The notes beneath the pieces were generated by a model, which was not told the origin of the DNA, made no database searches, and worked only from the letters and a program-made list of their open reading frames with translations. Position numbers and translations under genes: made by a program. A stretch of DNA of 64,000 nucleotides from Apus apus (lineage: Eukaryota > Chordata > Aves > Apodiformes > Apodidae), in contig NC_067284.1 of NCBI RefSeq assembly GCF_020740795.1, forward strand, positions 103,097,440-103,161,439. The letters run 5' to 3'. Of the stretch, positions 54,001 through 64,000 are shown in pieces; within the stretch, counting starts at the first letter, position 1; every line of letters begins with the position of its first letter.

Positions 54001-55587
54001 ACAAAAAGGAGAATTGGGAACTATTAATGATCAGTAAAGGAGTTTTCCACATTTCATAAAGTTTATAAAGTCTTGAAGGGCTGATATCCACAACCTGGTG
54101 ATGGATCTGAGCCCATCCCTTGGCTGAAGACAATGGGGGAATTTTCTGTAGCAGCTTTATAGAAGATGACTGTGATTTGCTGCACCTTTGTCCTCCATTA
54201 TTATCACAAGGCATCAATGAGTTCATTCCATTTCCATAGGAGGGAAATGAGCAGGCACATGGGCATGGCTGGAATGATGTGAAAGAACCCTCAAAACATA
54301 CCTTGGAAATTGGCTTCCAGTGAACACGAAGCAAGACAACAACCTGTGCCAAACAGCATCTACAGCAGCTTTGGTGAGAGCATGTGGTAGGCAGTCATGG
54401 CACCAGTCAGGAGACAGGGTCTGGGGGTGCAGATCTGGCATTTGCACCTTCCCCGGCCCTCCTCTAGGGCCTGCAGCTGGTTGAAGTACAATGCTCACCT
54501 GGAAAAGGCCATCCCGAGTCACAGCAGCAGTTGCTGGCCATTTCCATAGCCGGGAGGTTCTACAGCAGGATGCTGGAGCAGCCAGGACTTCAACCTGGGC
54601 AGCACCGTTCTGCTGCTCTCTGGAGGCAGACACAGGCAGAACAGGGCCCTCACAGACTTGATGTGCCAGAGAGAGGATGGAGGACATGGAGATTGGCACA
54701 GACATTCATCAGCTTGGTGCTTCTTGGGGAAACAGTTGCATCAGTGTGGTGTCCCAGGAAGAGACCAGCCAGAGAGGTCCAGGATCCCCAGGTGAGAACC
54801 AGCTATTGCAAGTCATGTCATGTTAATTCCTTTCTTAAGTCTATGAATGCCCACCACATGATAGTTAAAAGCCAACTAAGGCTTTGATCAGTGATACAAA
54901 ATCCACACATGCATTCTGGGTTTCACTTCATCAATAACATCTACATACTACAAGGTTTGGGCAGCATCTGCACAAGCATATCACAGAGCTAAAACTTTCC
55001 CAGCTCTCGAGGGCCATCGACTTAGACACAGAGGGAAGTTCCTGAAGCACTGTATTGAGCAGAGAAGAGTGACAGCAGAGGAAGGTGACACTATGCAGGT
55101 ACAGGAAGCTCTTGCACCATGGTCAGGACATTCCCAGGCTGCCAACACCTCTCCCAGAGCCTCACATTTGCCTCACTGACTGCCAGAACCACAGACTGAC
55201 ACTGAGTGTACTTGGAGTCTTCCAGAGGCAGGGAGTGTCTGGGAAATGCTCTCTTCACTGAAAGCCTTCTGCAGCCTGTGTGTGTGAGGGTGGGTGTCCC
55301 GGATCAGGCAGGAGCTGGCACGGAGCCGAGCTGTCTGCCCCAGCAGTGTCACACCACCAGTGTGACACGCTGCAGTCACACGGCCAATGTGGCACATGGC
55401 TTCTTGCCCATACACAGGGCCAGCTGGTACCAGCAAAGAGGGGTGCTGCACCATGCAGGCAGCTGGAAGGGGTGGTTGGTGGGCAGAGCGCCCCGGGGGA
55501 GTGGGTGGTCAGGGATCAGGGTCCCACAGGGTCAGGGTTCTGTGGGATTTACACTGCCCCCCCTGGAAGGCAGGAAGACCTGTTGGA

Positions 55588-55925
55588 GGGTGTCCAGAGA
55601 AGGGCCACCAAGATGATCTGGGCTGGAGCAGCTCTGCTCTGGAGACAGGCTGAGAGAGTCGGGGCTGTTCAGCCTGGAGAAGAGAAGGCTCCAGGGAGAC
55701 CTTAGAGCACCTTCCAGGACCTGAAGGGGCTACAGGAAAGCTGGGGAGGGACTTTTCATCAGAGAAGGTAGTGATGGGACAAGGGGTAATGGTTTTAAAC
55801 TGAAAGAGGGGAGATTTAGGTTAGATATTAGGAAGAAATTATTCACTATAAGGGTGGTGAGGTACTGGAATAGGTTGCCCAGGGAGGTTGTTGATGTGCC
55901 ATCCCTGGAGGTTTTGAAGGGAAGG
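55588..55925 (+). mobile_element. CR1 fragment
   Basis: 'gtgtccagagaagggccaccaagatgatctgggctggagcag' through 'gttttaaactgaaagaggggagatttaggtt' to 'catccctggaggttttgaaggg', the plus-oriented ORF2 end and 3' UTR of CR1 without its terminal tail. Confidence 0.92.
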
Positions 55926-56460
55926 GAACTGAAGGGAAGCAGGCCAGCTGGAGCTGTGGGGCCTGCAGCCCAGGCTGCAGACATGAGAATGGGATCTCAA
56001 GCCTGCTGCTGGATTTCTCTGCTGAATTCCAAGTACAAGGCACTGCAAGGCATATAACACAATTTAGATGTATTAGTTCCTTGATTTGTGATTGCAGATT
56101 GAATTTTGCCTGTGTCATCTTCATCTGACCACACCTGTGCAGGCTGGAGTAAATTGGGGAAGCCAGGGAGCAAATGAGTGACTACTATAGCTGTGCAACC
56201 TGGACTGAAGGGATCCTAACCAGGCAAACTGATAAGCAAGTAGACTTGTCAGTGTTGGAGGCTGTGCTCCAAAGGCTGTGAGGCATTGCTGCCTGTGTAT
56301 AGCACAACCATACTGAGAAATGACCAGTAGAGCATGCAAGCATATGTAGAGCAGGAAGCGAAGTCATGGTGCTGGTACCAATTGGAGCTGAAGTAACAAG
56401 TAAAATAACTAATCCACTAAAATGCAAATGGAACAAACTATAGAAGTCAGTTACCAATAG

Positions 56461-56487
56461 AAAACAAACAAACAAACAAACAAAAAA
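56461..56487 (+). repeat. (CAAA)n tetranucleotide repeat
   Basis: About five to six CAAA units followed by a short A run. Confidence 0.9.
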
Positions 56488-58190
56488 CCACACATGGTAT
56501 GAAGTTAAGCCAATGATTCAGTGTATGGGAGGAAAGACCTGACTTGGTTATTCAGGTCAGAGCTGCGGTATGACCAGAAGCTGTTTCACATCAGTGCCTG
56601 CTGGTCACTGGGCTGCCTGAACAGGAACCTGTGCTACAGAGCAGGCAGTGACAAAGAGCCTGAATCCTTGGCTGGTGGCAAAGACAGGCTGAGGAACAGT
56701 CAATATTAACACCAACCATCAGGTTAACAGCCAGCTCTGCAATAACCAGGTGTGAATCAGGCCACAACTACAATGACCAAGTGAGAAATGGTCTTGCAGA
56801 AAGTGACAACTAGCAATCTGTTCCTCTAAAACCTCTTGCAGTCACATTCTTGCAGTTGCCAGCTCTGCCCTTGGCTTTCCTTCAAGTTCCCTCCCCAGCA
56901 TGTAAACAGAGGGAGAAGGACCCTTCCAGCAGAACTCTGCCGGAAAAGCAAGATTACACTCACCTCCGTCCCAGCCACTGTTGACTGCAGCAATGATGAT
57001 GCTCAGCACAGAAAGGACATAATCTCCTGATCCACCAAGAGCACCTGAAAAACAGCATTGAACAACCTAGATGGGGCCAAAAGACTGCCCAACCTGCCAT
57101 ACTACTGCAAAGTTAACCTGGGTTCTGCCAGACTCCAATTTCCATTTGGCTGGAACTTGGGCCTTGCACACTTAACGTAGCACATTAAACACTTCCCATG
57201 GCAGCACCACCACCCTGGTCTTACACAGCTCTCCCCAAAGCACAGACCAGTTATCCTATAACTAAGAAAGACCTCCTGAAGTGACCAGGAAAGAATTTTC
57301 AGGGCCTTAGTGCATTGAATTCTGTATGCCTGTGCCCACACATACAAACGCACACATCAATGTACTATTGCTGCAGGCTCACCCCATCCAGGGCTTGTTC
57401 AGCTGCTTTTGAGCTCTAGCTGTGCTGCACAGCCAGGACAACACAGGCTGCAGCAAAGGACATCAGCTGGACAGTGAGAAGCCTTAGGAGTCCCCACACC
57501 TCCCCAAAGTGATAGCTAAGCTGAGCCACCTTAGCAGCTCCCACCTTGGAACCAAAGGAGCTCATAGATTCCCACTTGGCTGGACTCCCCCCAGTCTCCC
57601 TCGCCCCCAGGCCGAAGCTCACTGCCTGTAAGGTGACAGATGATGAGTTGGGTTATTTTCCTCCATTCCCTTCCACTTCACTCACACAGTGCTGCCTCTG
57701 CTGGGGCTGGGACACGACCGTGCCTGTGGCCTCATGCTCCCCTCGAGCAGCACCCCGGAAGGGCCAGAGCATCCCCAGCTGAAGAGGAGCTGGTGGGACC
57801 GCAGTGGGGGCACTAGCCCGAGGGTCTGCGTCGCTCAGAACCCCAGCAGCCATGACACGGTGAGCCAAGGGTGTCCCCGGCCACCAGGCGTAACCACGGC
57901 CCCGCCGCGGACTGCCAGGGAAGCCTGCAGCCCTGGCGGTCCCGCGTTGGGCGCAGACCCCGCTGGTTACTGGGGGTACAGCCTGTGAGGGGGCACCGGA
58001 CTGGGGGTACAGCGTGCGGGGAGCACCGGCGGCTACCGAGGCACGGGCTGGGGTGAGCGCAGCATCGGCAGCTCCCGGGGGCGGCACCGGCGGTGTCGGG
58101 GGCACGGCCCGGGGGCGGTGCGGGTGATCTTGGGGGCCCGGCCCGGGGGCAGGGCTGGGGGCGGTGCCGGAGCCGCTGCGGTGCCGCTCG

Positions 58191-58214
58191 GGGGGCGGGG
58201 CGGGGCGGGGCGGG
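58191..58214 (+). promoter_or_regulatory. tandem Sp1-type GC boxes
   Basis: Four overlapping GGGGCGGGG-type units in a row, the strongest Sp/KLF cluster in the window, 146 bp upstream of the FNDC4 ATG. Confidence 0.65.
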
Positions 58215-58359
58215 CCAGGCGGCCGTCCCGCCCCCCCGCGCTGCGGCCGGGGCTCCGAGCCGCTCCGTCCCGCGGCGCAGGGAGCCGGGCCGGGGCCGGG
58301 GCTGCCGCCCGGGCCGGGGCCGCAGTCCGGGGCGCCCCTGCGCTGGCTGGCCCGCCGCC

Positions 58360-58432
58360 ATGGCCCGCTTCTCGGCCTTCCTCAACCCCGTCCTGGTGCT
58401 CTTCAGCTGCGACCTCTGCCTCGTGCGAGCCA
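58360..58432 (+). CDS. FNDC4: FNDC4 exon 1 (signal peptide)
   Basis: 24 codons plus one base. The core NPVLVLFSCDLCLVRA parallels the human end of the signal peptide (SCDLGFVRA), supporting both frame and donor. Confidence 0.92.
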
Positions 58433-61400
58433 GTAAGTGCGGGAGCCCCGGGCCGGGTGGAGACGAGGAGGGGCCCGCGCTGCCGCCGGCTGCGGGGTCG
58501 GGCGGGGGCGCGGGGCCGACGCTCCCCGGGGGGGTGCGGTGCCGGCCGCTGTCCCGGGGGGCTCCCCGGCCCGGGACCCCGTGCGCCGGTCCTTGCTGTG
58601 GGCTGGGGCTCCTCACCGGACCGACCCGCCGGCCTTTCCCCATCCCCGGCCGAGGCCCCGCGGGGCCTGACCCTGCCCCCTCCGCCCCCCCCGGGAAGCC
58701 CCCGGGCCTGGGACGCCGTGACCCCCGAGCCAGCCCTGCCTTCGGCCGTGCCGCGTCCCCTCCCTGTGGGACGGGCTGCGATCGTGTGGCCGGGCTGCGT
58801 TCCGCTGGGGGCTCCGGGCTCTCCTGGCGGCACCTGGGCTCGCCGCCTGCGGCTTTGGCTCCAGAAGCCTTCGGCTCCGGGCCAGGCCGTGGGGAGGAGC
58901 GGGCCCTCCTGGTGCCCGCGGGGGAAGGGCCTCCCCGCGGCCCGTTCGTGCCCTCCCCGGCGAGCAGCGGGTCCTGAGAGAGTTCCCGCCCGTGGGCAGG
59001 GATGCTCCGGTGCTGCTGGCTGGGCTGGGAGCTGGTCGCTGCCGGACCGGCTGCTGCTGCCTTCCTGCCCTGTGACCTCGGGGCTGGTGTTTGCAGAGAC
59101 ACCGAGGGCTGTCAGCACCCAGGTACCTCTGTCCTTTCTTCCCCTGACTTGTCTGAATGCCCCTGTGTGGGTAGCAGCCTTCTGCTGCCTGTTTGCCCCT
59201 TGTCGGGTTACTGGCGTGTGAAACGGAATCGCAGGTAGCAGGCACGTCCTGATATGTTCTGCCATGTTTGCAGCATCCTTGCAAAAGGTGTATTCCGGGG
59301 CCTGATGGATTCAGGAAGAAATGCAGTCAGGGTTGTTAAAAAGGGGGCACTTACCTTCCTTCTGCAGGGTAAGTTTGGCAAACATCTGAGTGCCCTTGAG
59401 CAGCAGTCCCAAGGGCACAGTCTGAGGGGCAGGTGAGGTCCCCTCTCCAGAGTCACAGCAGAGTGGGGAGGATGCCAATGGGGCTGTGCCCCATCCCTGT
59501 GCAGAGCCACATCTGCCAACATCACTCGTGAGGGACACCTGTCTGCCCCTCTCTCTAACCTACCAAGCCAGGTCGTGCAGCAGATCCTGCCCCATGCTGA
59601 GCTGCCCCAGGAACAGCCCTTGCTGCTGCCTGGCCACATGCAGGACCAACACTTCCCTCTTCAGCAGGCCAGGAGGAAACCCACTGCTGTACTGACAGGA
59701 CAAAAGGGTGCACCAGGCCTTAAGTGATTGCTCTTTTTGTGGTGGTGCCCATTTCTTAATATGGCATTAATCAAAAGTGAAGCTGGATAACTTATAAATT
59801 ATGCAGAATCATTAGCCATTAATGCATTGGGCAGGCCTTTACAATCTCATTCTTTTCCCAAAGAGCCCAACAGGGTATTTGAGCATCTTGGCTCAGGAGT
59901 GTTTTTAATAGTTGGCTTCAGAGAGTACATTTTTTGGAGCCCTTGCACTCTCAGATCTTTACAGCAACAGCTCTGGCATGAAACCACTCTGACCTCAGCT
60001 GCAGAACTGGCTGGAGAACGTTAGGTTTAATGTGGGGATCATGCTCCAAGCTCGCTCTGGTGTGAGCTGTCCTTTAGAAGTCTTGTCATAGTGACTGAGG
60101 TCTTGTCTTGCATATCCTTGGGATTAAACATTGCCCTGTGTTTCTAGGGTGAACTCCCCTAGTTTTGACTTCTCAAACTTCCTGTCCTGTCTCTTCCTGC
60201 TAGGCATGCAAATCCCATGTGCTCAGAAATGTCTTTTCTGCAGTTTGCTGAACTGCAAACTGACCACGGGACACTCATTTTTCCCATTAAGAACTGCAGC
60301 CTGGACACCTTCAAGTCTCACTGCCACATAGGTTCAGGTCTGCTTGCCTGGATCCCTCACAAAGAATGCTTGCAATGCCTGAGGTCTGAAGCATTGACTA
60401 GCTGTGCATTCCGTGCCCTGTGTACTCTTGTCCTCCTCTCTCTCTGTCTGGGATGTTTGGGCATTGGCTCTGGGTGTTACAGCAGATCATGCTGGCTTTG
60501 AGTGTACTGTCTCTGCTAGTGTGATACTAGGGTGGTATTCCTCCTGGGATGCTCTCCTGCTGCCAGTGTGTGCATGTCCCAGGGCCTGTATAAGCTCTGG
60601 CTAAGTGCAGCTCAAGCACTACTGTCAACCGTGTGGACCCAGCAGCACATGTTGTGGATCTGTGCAATGCTCTTCTTCTCAAATCATACAGTGACTGAGC
60701 CCGAGGGCCACATCTCAGCATTCCCAGCCCAAAAACCTTAGCTGGGCCAGGCTGGACTCCCTGCAGATACCTGAAAAATTCTTGTGCAGAGCAGGGAGCC
60801 TGCTACAAGCTCCGTCCACAACTTGAACATCACAGAGATGTAAAACTCTGCCTTTAATTTCTCCACATACACTTAGAAGTTGGGAACTTAGGGCACGTTC
60901 AGACCTCTTCTCATTCTGTTAGATGTAAAAAGCTCCCAATTTATTACTGTAGATGTATCCTGTGAAGCACCACATCCTGTTCTTGTCCTGCAGCCAGCTG
61001 GCAGGGTCTGATCACATCCAGAGCACTAAGCTCATGAGTTCCAAAGAGGGAAGCATGTCAGTGCTACCTGCTAGGAATGGTTCATGGCTCAGGTTAACTC
61101 CTGAGCCATGCCCGAGAGTGATTTGAGCACACAGTGGCTGGTTCAAACCAAAGTAATTCCTGAGACCAGTCTCCACCACTGGATTCCTGAGCTCTTTCTG
61201 ACCTCATTGCATTTGCTAGCATAGTGGTAGGTAGCCTTGGGCAACTGTTCTTATGCCTAAAGGCTGGCAGAAATGCTGCAGCCTCCCCCCACATGCACAC
61301 TTTGAAATGCTTTTGCCTGAGACACAGCAAGGGGATTATTTGCTGGCTGACAGAGTGCTGTCTACAGCTCAGCTGTTAGTCGTGCAACTAGCTTGCACAC

Positions 61401-63768
61401 TGGCCGTGGCTGAAGCAGAAAACCAGTCCAGTCTGTGGGGAGCTCAGCCCATGTGTGCACAGAATACATGTGCCCATCAGAGACTGGGTCTGGGGACTGC
61501 AGCTCTATTCAGCCAATTTTGCTGTTGCCTTTTGGGAAACCCGGGTGTGCAGGTAACTTGGCTCAGAGTCTCCCTCTCAGAGGTTAGAATGATGAACCAG
61601 AGCTCACTGGCAAAACTCTTAAGTGAATGCACTCTCCATGGGATAAAGGATATTCAAGTTCATCTTTTAATCCTTCCCAGTTTTCCAGCCTCCTGTTCTG
61701 GAAACAAGGGCACAGAATCCTGTGATGTCCTTGTTCATGTTGTTTGCAATGACTCCATCTCCTGGTGATGTGGCAGGTTTCTGTTGGGCATGCACTCAGC
61801 CCCAGCGTCTCTCTGAGAACGTGTTTTCTGGACTCTGGGAGTGACCTTCCTGTCTGTCTCAGTCCTTCATGGCAAACCACAAACCTGCATTTCTCAGAGT
61901 GGGAATCACAGCCTTTTTCTGATTAATCTGTCATGGAGCTGGGTATATACAAATGTAAATTAATGCATTTAAATAGCTGACCTGCAGAAATGACCTTTGC
62001 TTGCTACTCTAACTGTGGTTGTTGGTAGTGTTTACAGTTGTCTTCTTTTCATGTTCTCAGGTACCCTCCGGGGCTCTTTCTCTGTCTGTGTAAATCATAG
62101 CATTGAACTTGTGCTACACCAGCAGCTTGTAGAAGGACATTGTCTTGTTTACAGAGAGAGAGGACATACGAACAGCAGCCTCAGTGTCTTTCTTCATGAG
62201 CTCCTGGGTCTAGCTTCCAGACAAAATTTGGCTTTGTATGCAGGATGTGTACCTGTGTAGAATCCTGCCATGCTCTAAGTGCTGTGAAATCTCAAACTGG
62301 TGATGGTGCAGACCCATGGGTCCTTTCTGAAGAATAGCAACGGCTGAGTGCTGCTGCCAGCCTGGCAGCTGATGGGATTGCACTGCTGGGAGAGTCAGCT
62401 CTGCCTCCCGCAGTGGGTTTTCCTCCCCACTCTAGAGCAGGGAGCAGTGCCAGGCAGAGAAGATGGCCAGATTGAGTTGCATAGTGTGTTTATTCCACAA
62501 GCTGCCCCATTTTTCTGTCACAGTTGATATATAAATACTGTGTCTGGGCTGCTTCCTACGCAGTTCTGGGTGATGTGCCAGCATTCGTGATGTGCGCATC
62601 CACGGGGCAGCACCAGAGCTTAGAGGAGCCTGATTTTACCATCACAATCTTGGTTGAAGAATTGCATTAGTATAGGATTTGTTTGGACTTTCTGGACCCT
62701 GTAGAAGCACCAGAGTTCCCTGCCAAGAATCTACTGTGTGCCCAGGCTGAGCAGAAGGAGCAGGTCATGCCAAGCAGCCCTGTTTCTGATAGTGCTGGAG
62801 CTGAATGAAGTAAACTTTCCAACAGATGAAAATTTGAGCAGCAGTGAAGGTACTTCAGATCTGCAAGCAGCTGCCCTTGTGAGAAGCTGATGTGAATGTC
62901 ATTCTCCTCTGTGACAGCAGGGTCCCTGCAGTGCTCTGAGACAGGCTGCAGAGACTTTTCTTGTGATGTTGAGCTGCAGGATCTGGTTAAATTGCCATGT
63001 GACAGTCTCTTAAACTCTGTAATTCCTTTTTGCTCAGGACAGGTCTTCATGCGTTTCCCATTTTGGTGTCTGCAAGGTGGAAGGACCCTACTGGGGGCCC
63101 TTTGTGTGTTTAGCTGGGTCTGGCATCATGGGCACATGGGCAGCACTGCTAATCCCTTTTATGTGGAACGTGTATCATGAGCACTGGGCTCTGTCTGCCA
63201 CTGCAAGCAAGCCCTATAGAGCATATCTGGTCTGGTGCCTGCAAGCTCGTTCTCCTTCCCACCGCAGGACACTGCCAAGGGCAAGGTGTGCAGTTAGCGT
63301 GTTTCTCACCAACAGCTGAGCAGGGAGGAGTCCTGGCCAGCAAGCAAAGGCCACCAAAGCCAGTGGGTACCACAGAGGGGGGTAGCTACACACACAGGGA
63401 GCAGTTCTGTGCCTGCTAGCCCACCATGTGGTGCTGCCAGGGGGGCTCAGCCCTGTGCACCTGATGTCCCACTCCTCTCCTGGGGACAGATTCATCAGAG
63501 AAGCTGCTCCCTGTAGCCCTGGCCAGTGTGCTGCCATGGGTAGATGTTGGAGAGGCTCCCTGTGGTGGTGTGCAGGAGTGAGTACCTGTTCTGAGACATC
63601 TTCTTTTGCTTCTTTCCTGTGCCTTGCCTCGGTCTATGCCTGGCTTACCCAGACAGGCCACCATCCCCTGTCAACGTGACTGTGACACAGCTGAAGGCAA
63701 ACTCTGCCACTGTTTCCTGGGACGTCCCAGAAGGAGATGTGGTCATCGGCTATGCCATCTTACAGCAG
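58360..63768 (+). CDS. FNDC4: fibronectin type III domain-containing protein 4, 5' part (exons 1-2)
   Basis: FNDC4 is a single-pass membrane protein with one extracellular FNIII domain that can be shed; it is the paralogue of FNDC5 (irisin precursor) and is reported to act as an anti-inflammatory and metabolic signal. Exon 1 (58360-58432) encodes a hydrophobic signal peptide, MARFSAFLNPVLVLFSCDL..., ending in phase 1 before GTAAGT. Exon 2 (63653-63768) completes Asn25 and encodes RPPSPVNVTVTQLKANSATV and the rest of the first FNIII strands, through YAILQQ, before GTATCC. Both match human FNDC4 across the junction. The start has a full gccgccATGg context. An in-frame ATG also exists at 58093 but would add a low-complexity Gly/Arg/Pro stretch ahead of the signal peptide. 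The remaining exons lie beyond the window. Confidence 0.94.
58433..63652 (+). other. FNDC4 intron 1
   Basis: 5.2 kb; the GC-rich island continues for its first 550 bp. I see no CR1, LTR or second gene in it; open frames on both strands lack family resemblance and splice support. Confidence 0.75.
63653..63768 (+). CDS. FNDC4: FNDC4 exon 2 (start of FNIII domain)
   Basis: Two bases plus 38 codons. It carries the FNIII opening PPSPVNVTV and the conserved Trp in SWDVPEG. The acceptor is CCCAG and the donor GTATCC, phase 0. Confidence 0.95.
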
Positions 63769-64000
63769 GTATCCAGGCTCTGTCCCCAGGGGTTGGGGCC
63801 CCTCTCCCTGATTACCAGCATGCTCCTGTGGCAGCCTTTTCACTACAGTTTGGAGCTCCTCTGGCATCTGCCTAAGGACACCTATGCTGTTGAGCAGCCC
63901 TTGCCATGGTGCTCTGTCTGAGCCATTCCTCCTGGTGGGAGGTAGTAGACTGTGGGCTGCGCTGGGGGTAGCTGTCCCTCCAGTGGCTTCCCTGCAATTT

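Larger units (their letters stand above)
47126..57800. other. gene-free interval between ZNF512 and FNDC4
   Basis: About 10.7 kb with three CR1 regions (47.9, 50.0 and 55.6 kb), a G run (51045-51057), a CAAA repeat (56461-56487) and otherwise single-copy noncoding sequence. No open frame has convincing splice sites or resembles GCKR, which lies here in human. Short diverged exons cannot be fully excluded by eye. Confidence 0.6.
57800..58980 (+). promoter_or_regulatory. CpG-island promoter of FNDC4
   Basis: A CpG-dense block surrounding FNDC4 exon 1. It contains clustered GC boxes (58191-58214) about 150 bp upstream of the chosen ATG and no TATA box. Runs of three or more G occur densely and could form G-quadruplexes. 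The start site is not determinable by eye. Confidence 0.8.

Noticed and set aside
58118-59221. Plus-strand 367-codon frame overlapping FNDC4 exon 1
   Set aside because: It is out of frame with the signal peptide, runs through the intron and is Pro/Gly/Arg-rich only.
57813-59265. Minus-strand open frames of 429 and 410 codons opposite FNDC4 exon 1
   Set aside because: They are GC-driven low-complexity frames in a CpG island, antisense to a recognised exon and without splice or family support.

Overview
The window is nuclear DNA from a bird. The repeats are typical of birds: many 5'-truncated CR1 LINE copies and several solo LTRs with 5-bp target duplications. The genes are split by many introns and start in CpG-rich promoters. 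There is no operon structure, CRISPR array or other prokaryotic feature. I reassembled two complete protein genes and the 5' end of a third, checking every splice junction for phase. By content and relative order the region corresponds to human 2p23.3.

Layout. Bases 1 to about 13,400 show no recognisable gene, only CR1 fragments and simple repeats. GPN1 lies on the minus strand (CDS 13,862-26,594, 14 coding exons, 372 codons) and encodes the GPN-loop GTPase needed for RNA polymerase II assembly and nuclear import. Its start codon is only 276 bp from that of ZNF512 on the plus strand (CDS 26,871-45,296, 14 coding exons, 568 codons), with a shared CpG-island promoter between them. ZNF512 encodes a nuclear zinc-finger protein built as three C2HC + C2H2 finger pairs. 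From the end of the ZNF512 3' UTR (about 47.1 kb) to about 57.8 kb I see only repeats and single-copy noncoding sequence. FNDC4 then starts on the plus strand in a second CpG island. Its signal-peptide exon is at 58,360-58,432 and its first fibronectin-III exon is at 63,653-63,768; the rest lies beyond the window.

No new molecular system is evident. The points most worth a second look are: a U12-type (minor spliceosome) intron in GPN1 with both diagnostic signals; ZNF512 inverted relative to human and head-to-head with GPN1; no recognisable GCKR where human has it, between ZNF512 and FNDC4; three related LTRs of which only the copy in sense orientation to its host gene has lost its AATAAA signal; an inverted LTR pair flanking two ZNF512 exons; transposon fragments touching splice donors; and a CR1-derived foldback. 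The three genes share no known pathway. GPN1 and ZNF512 probably share a promoter, while FNDC4 has its own.
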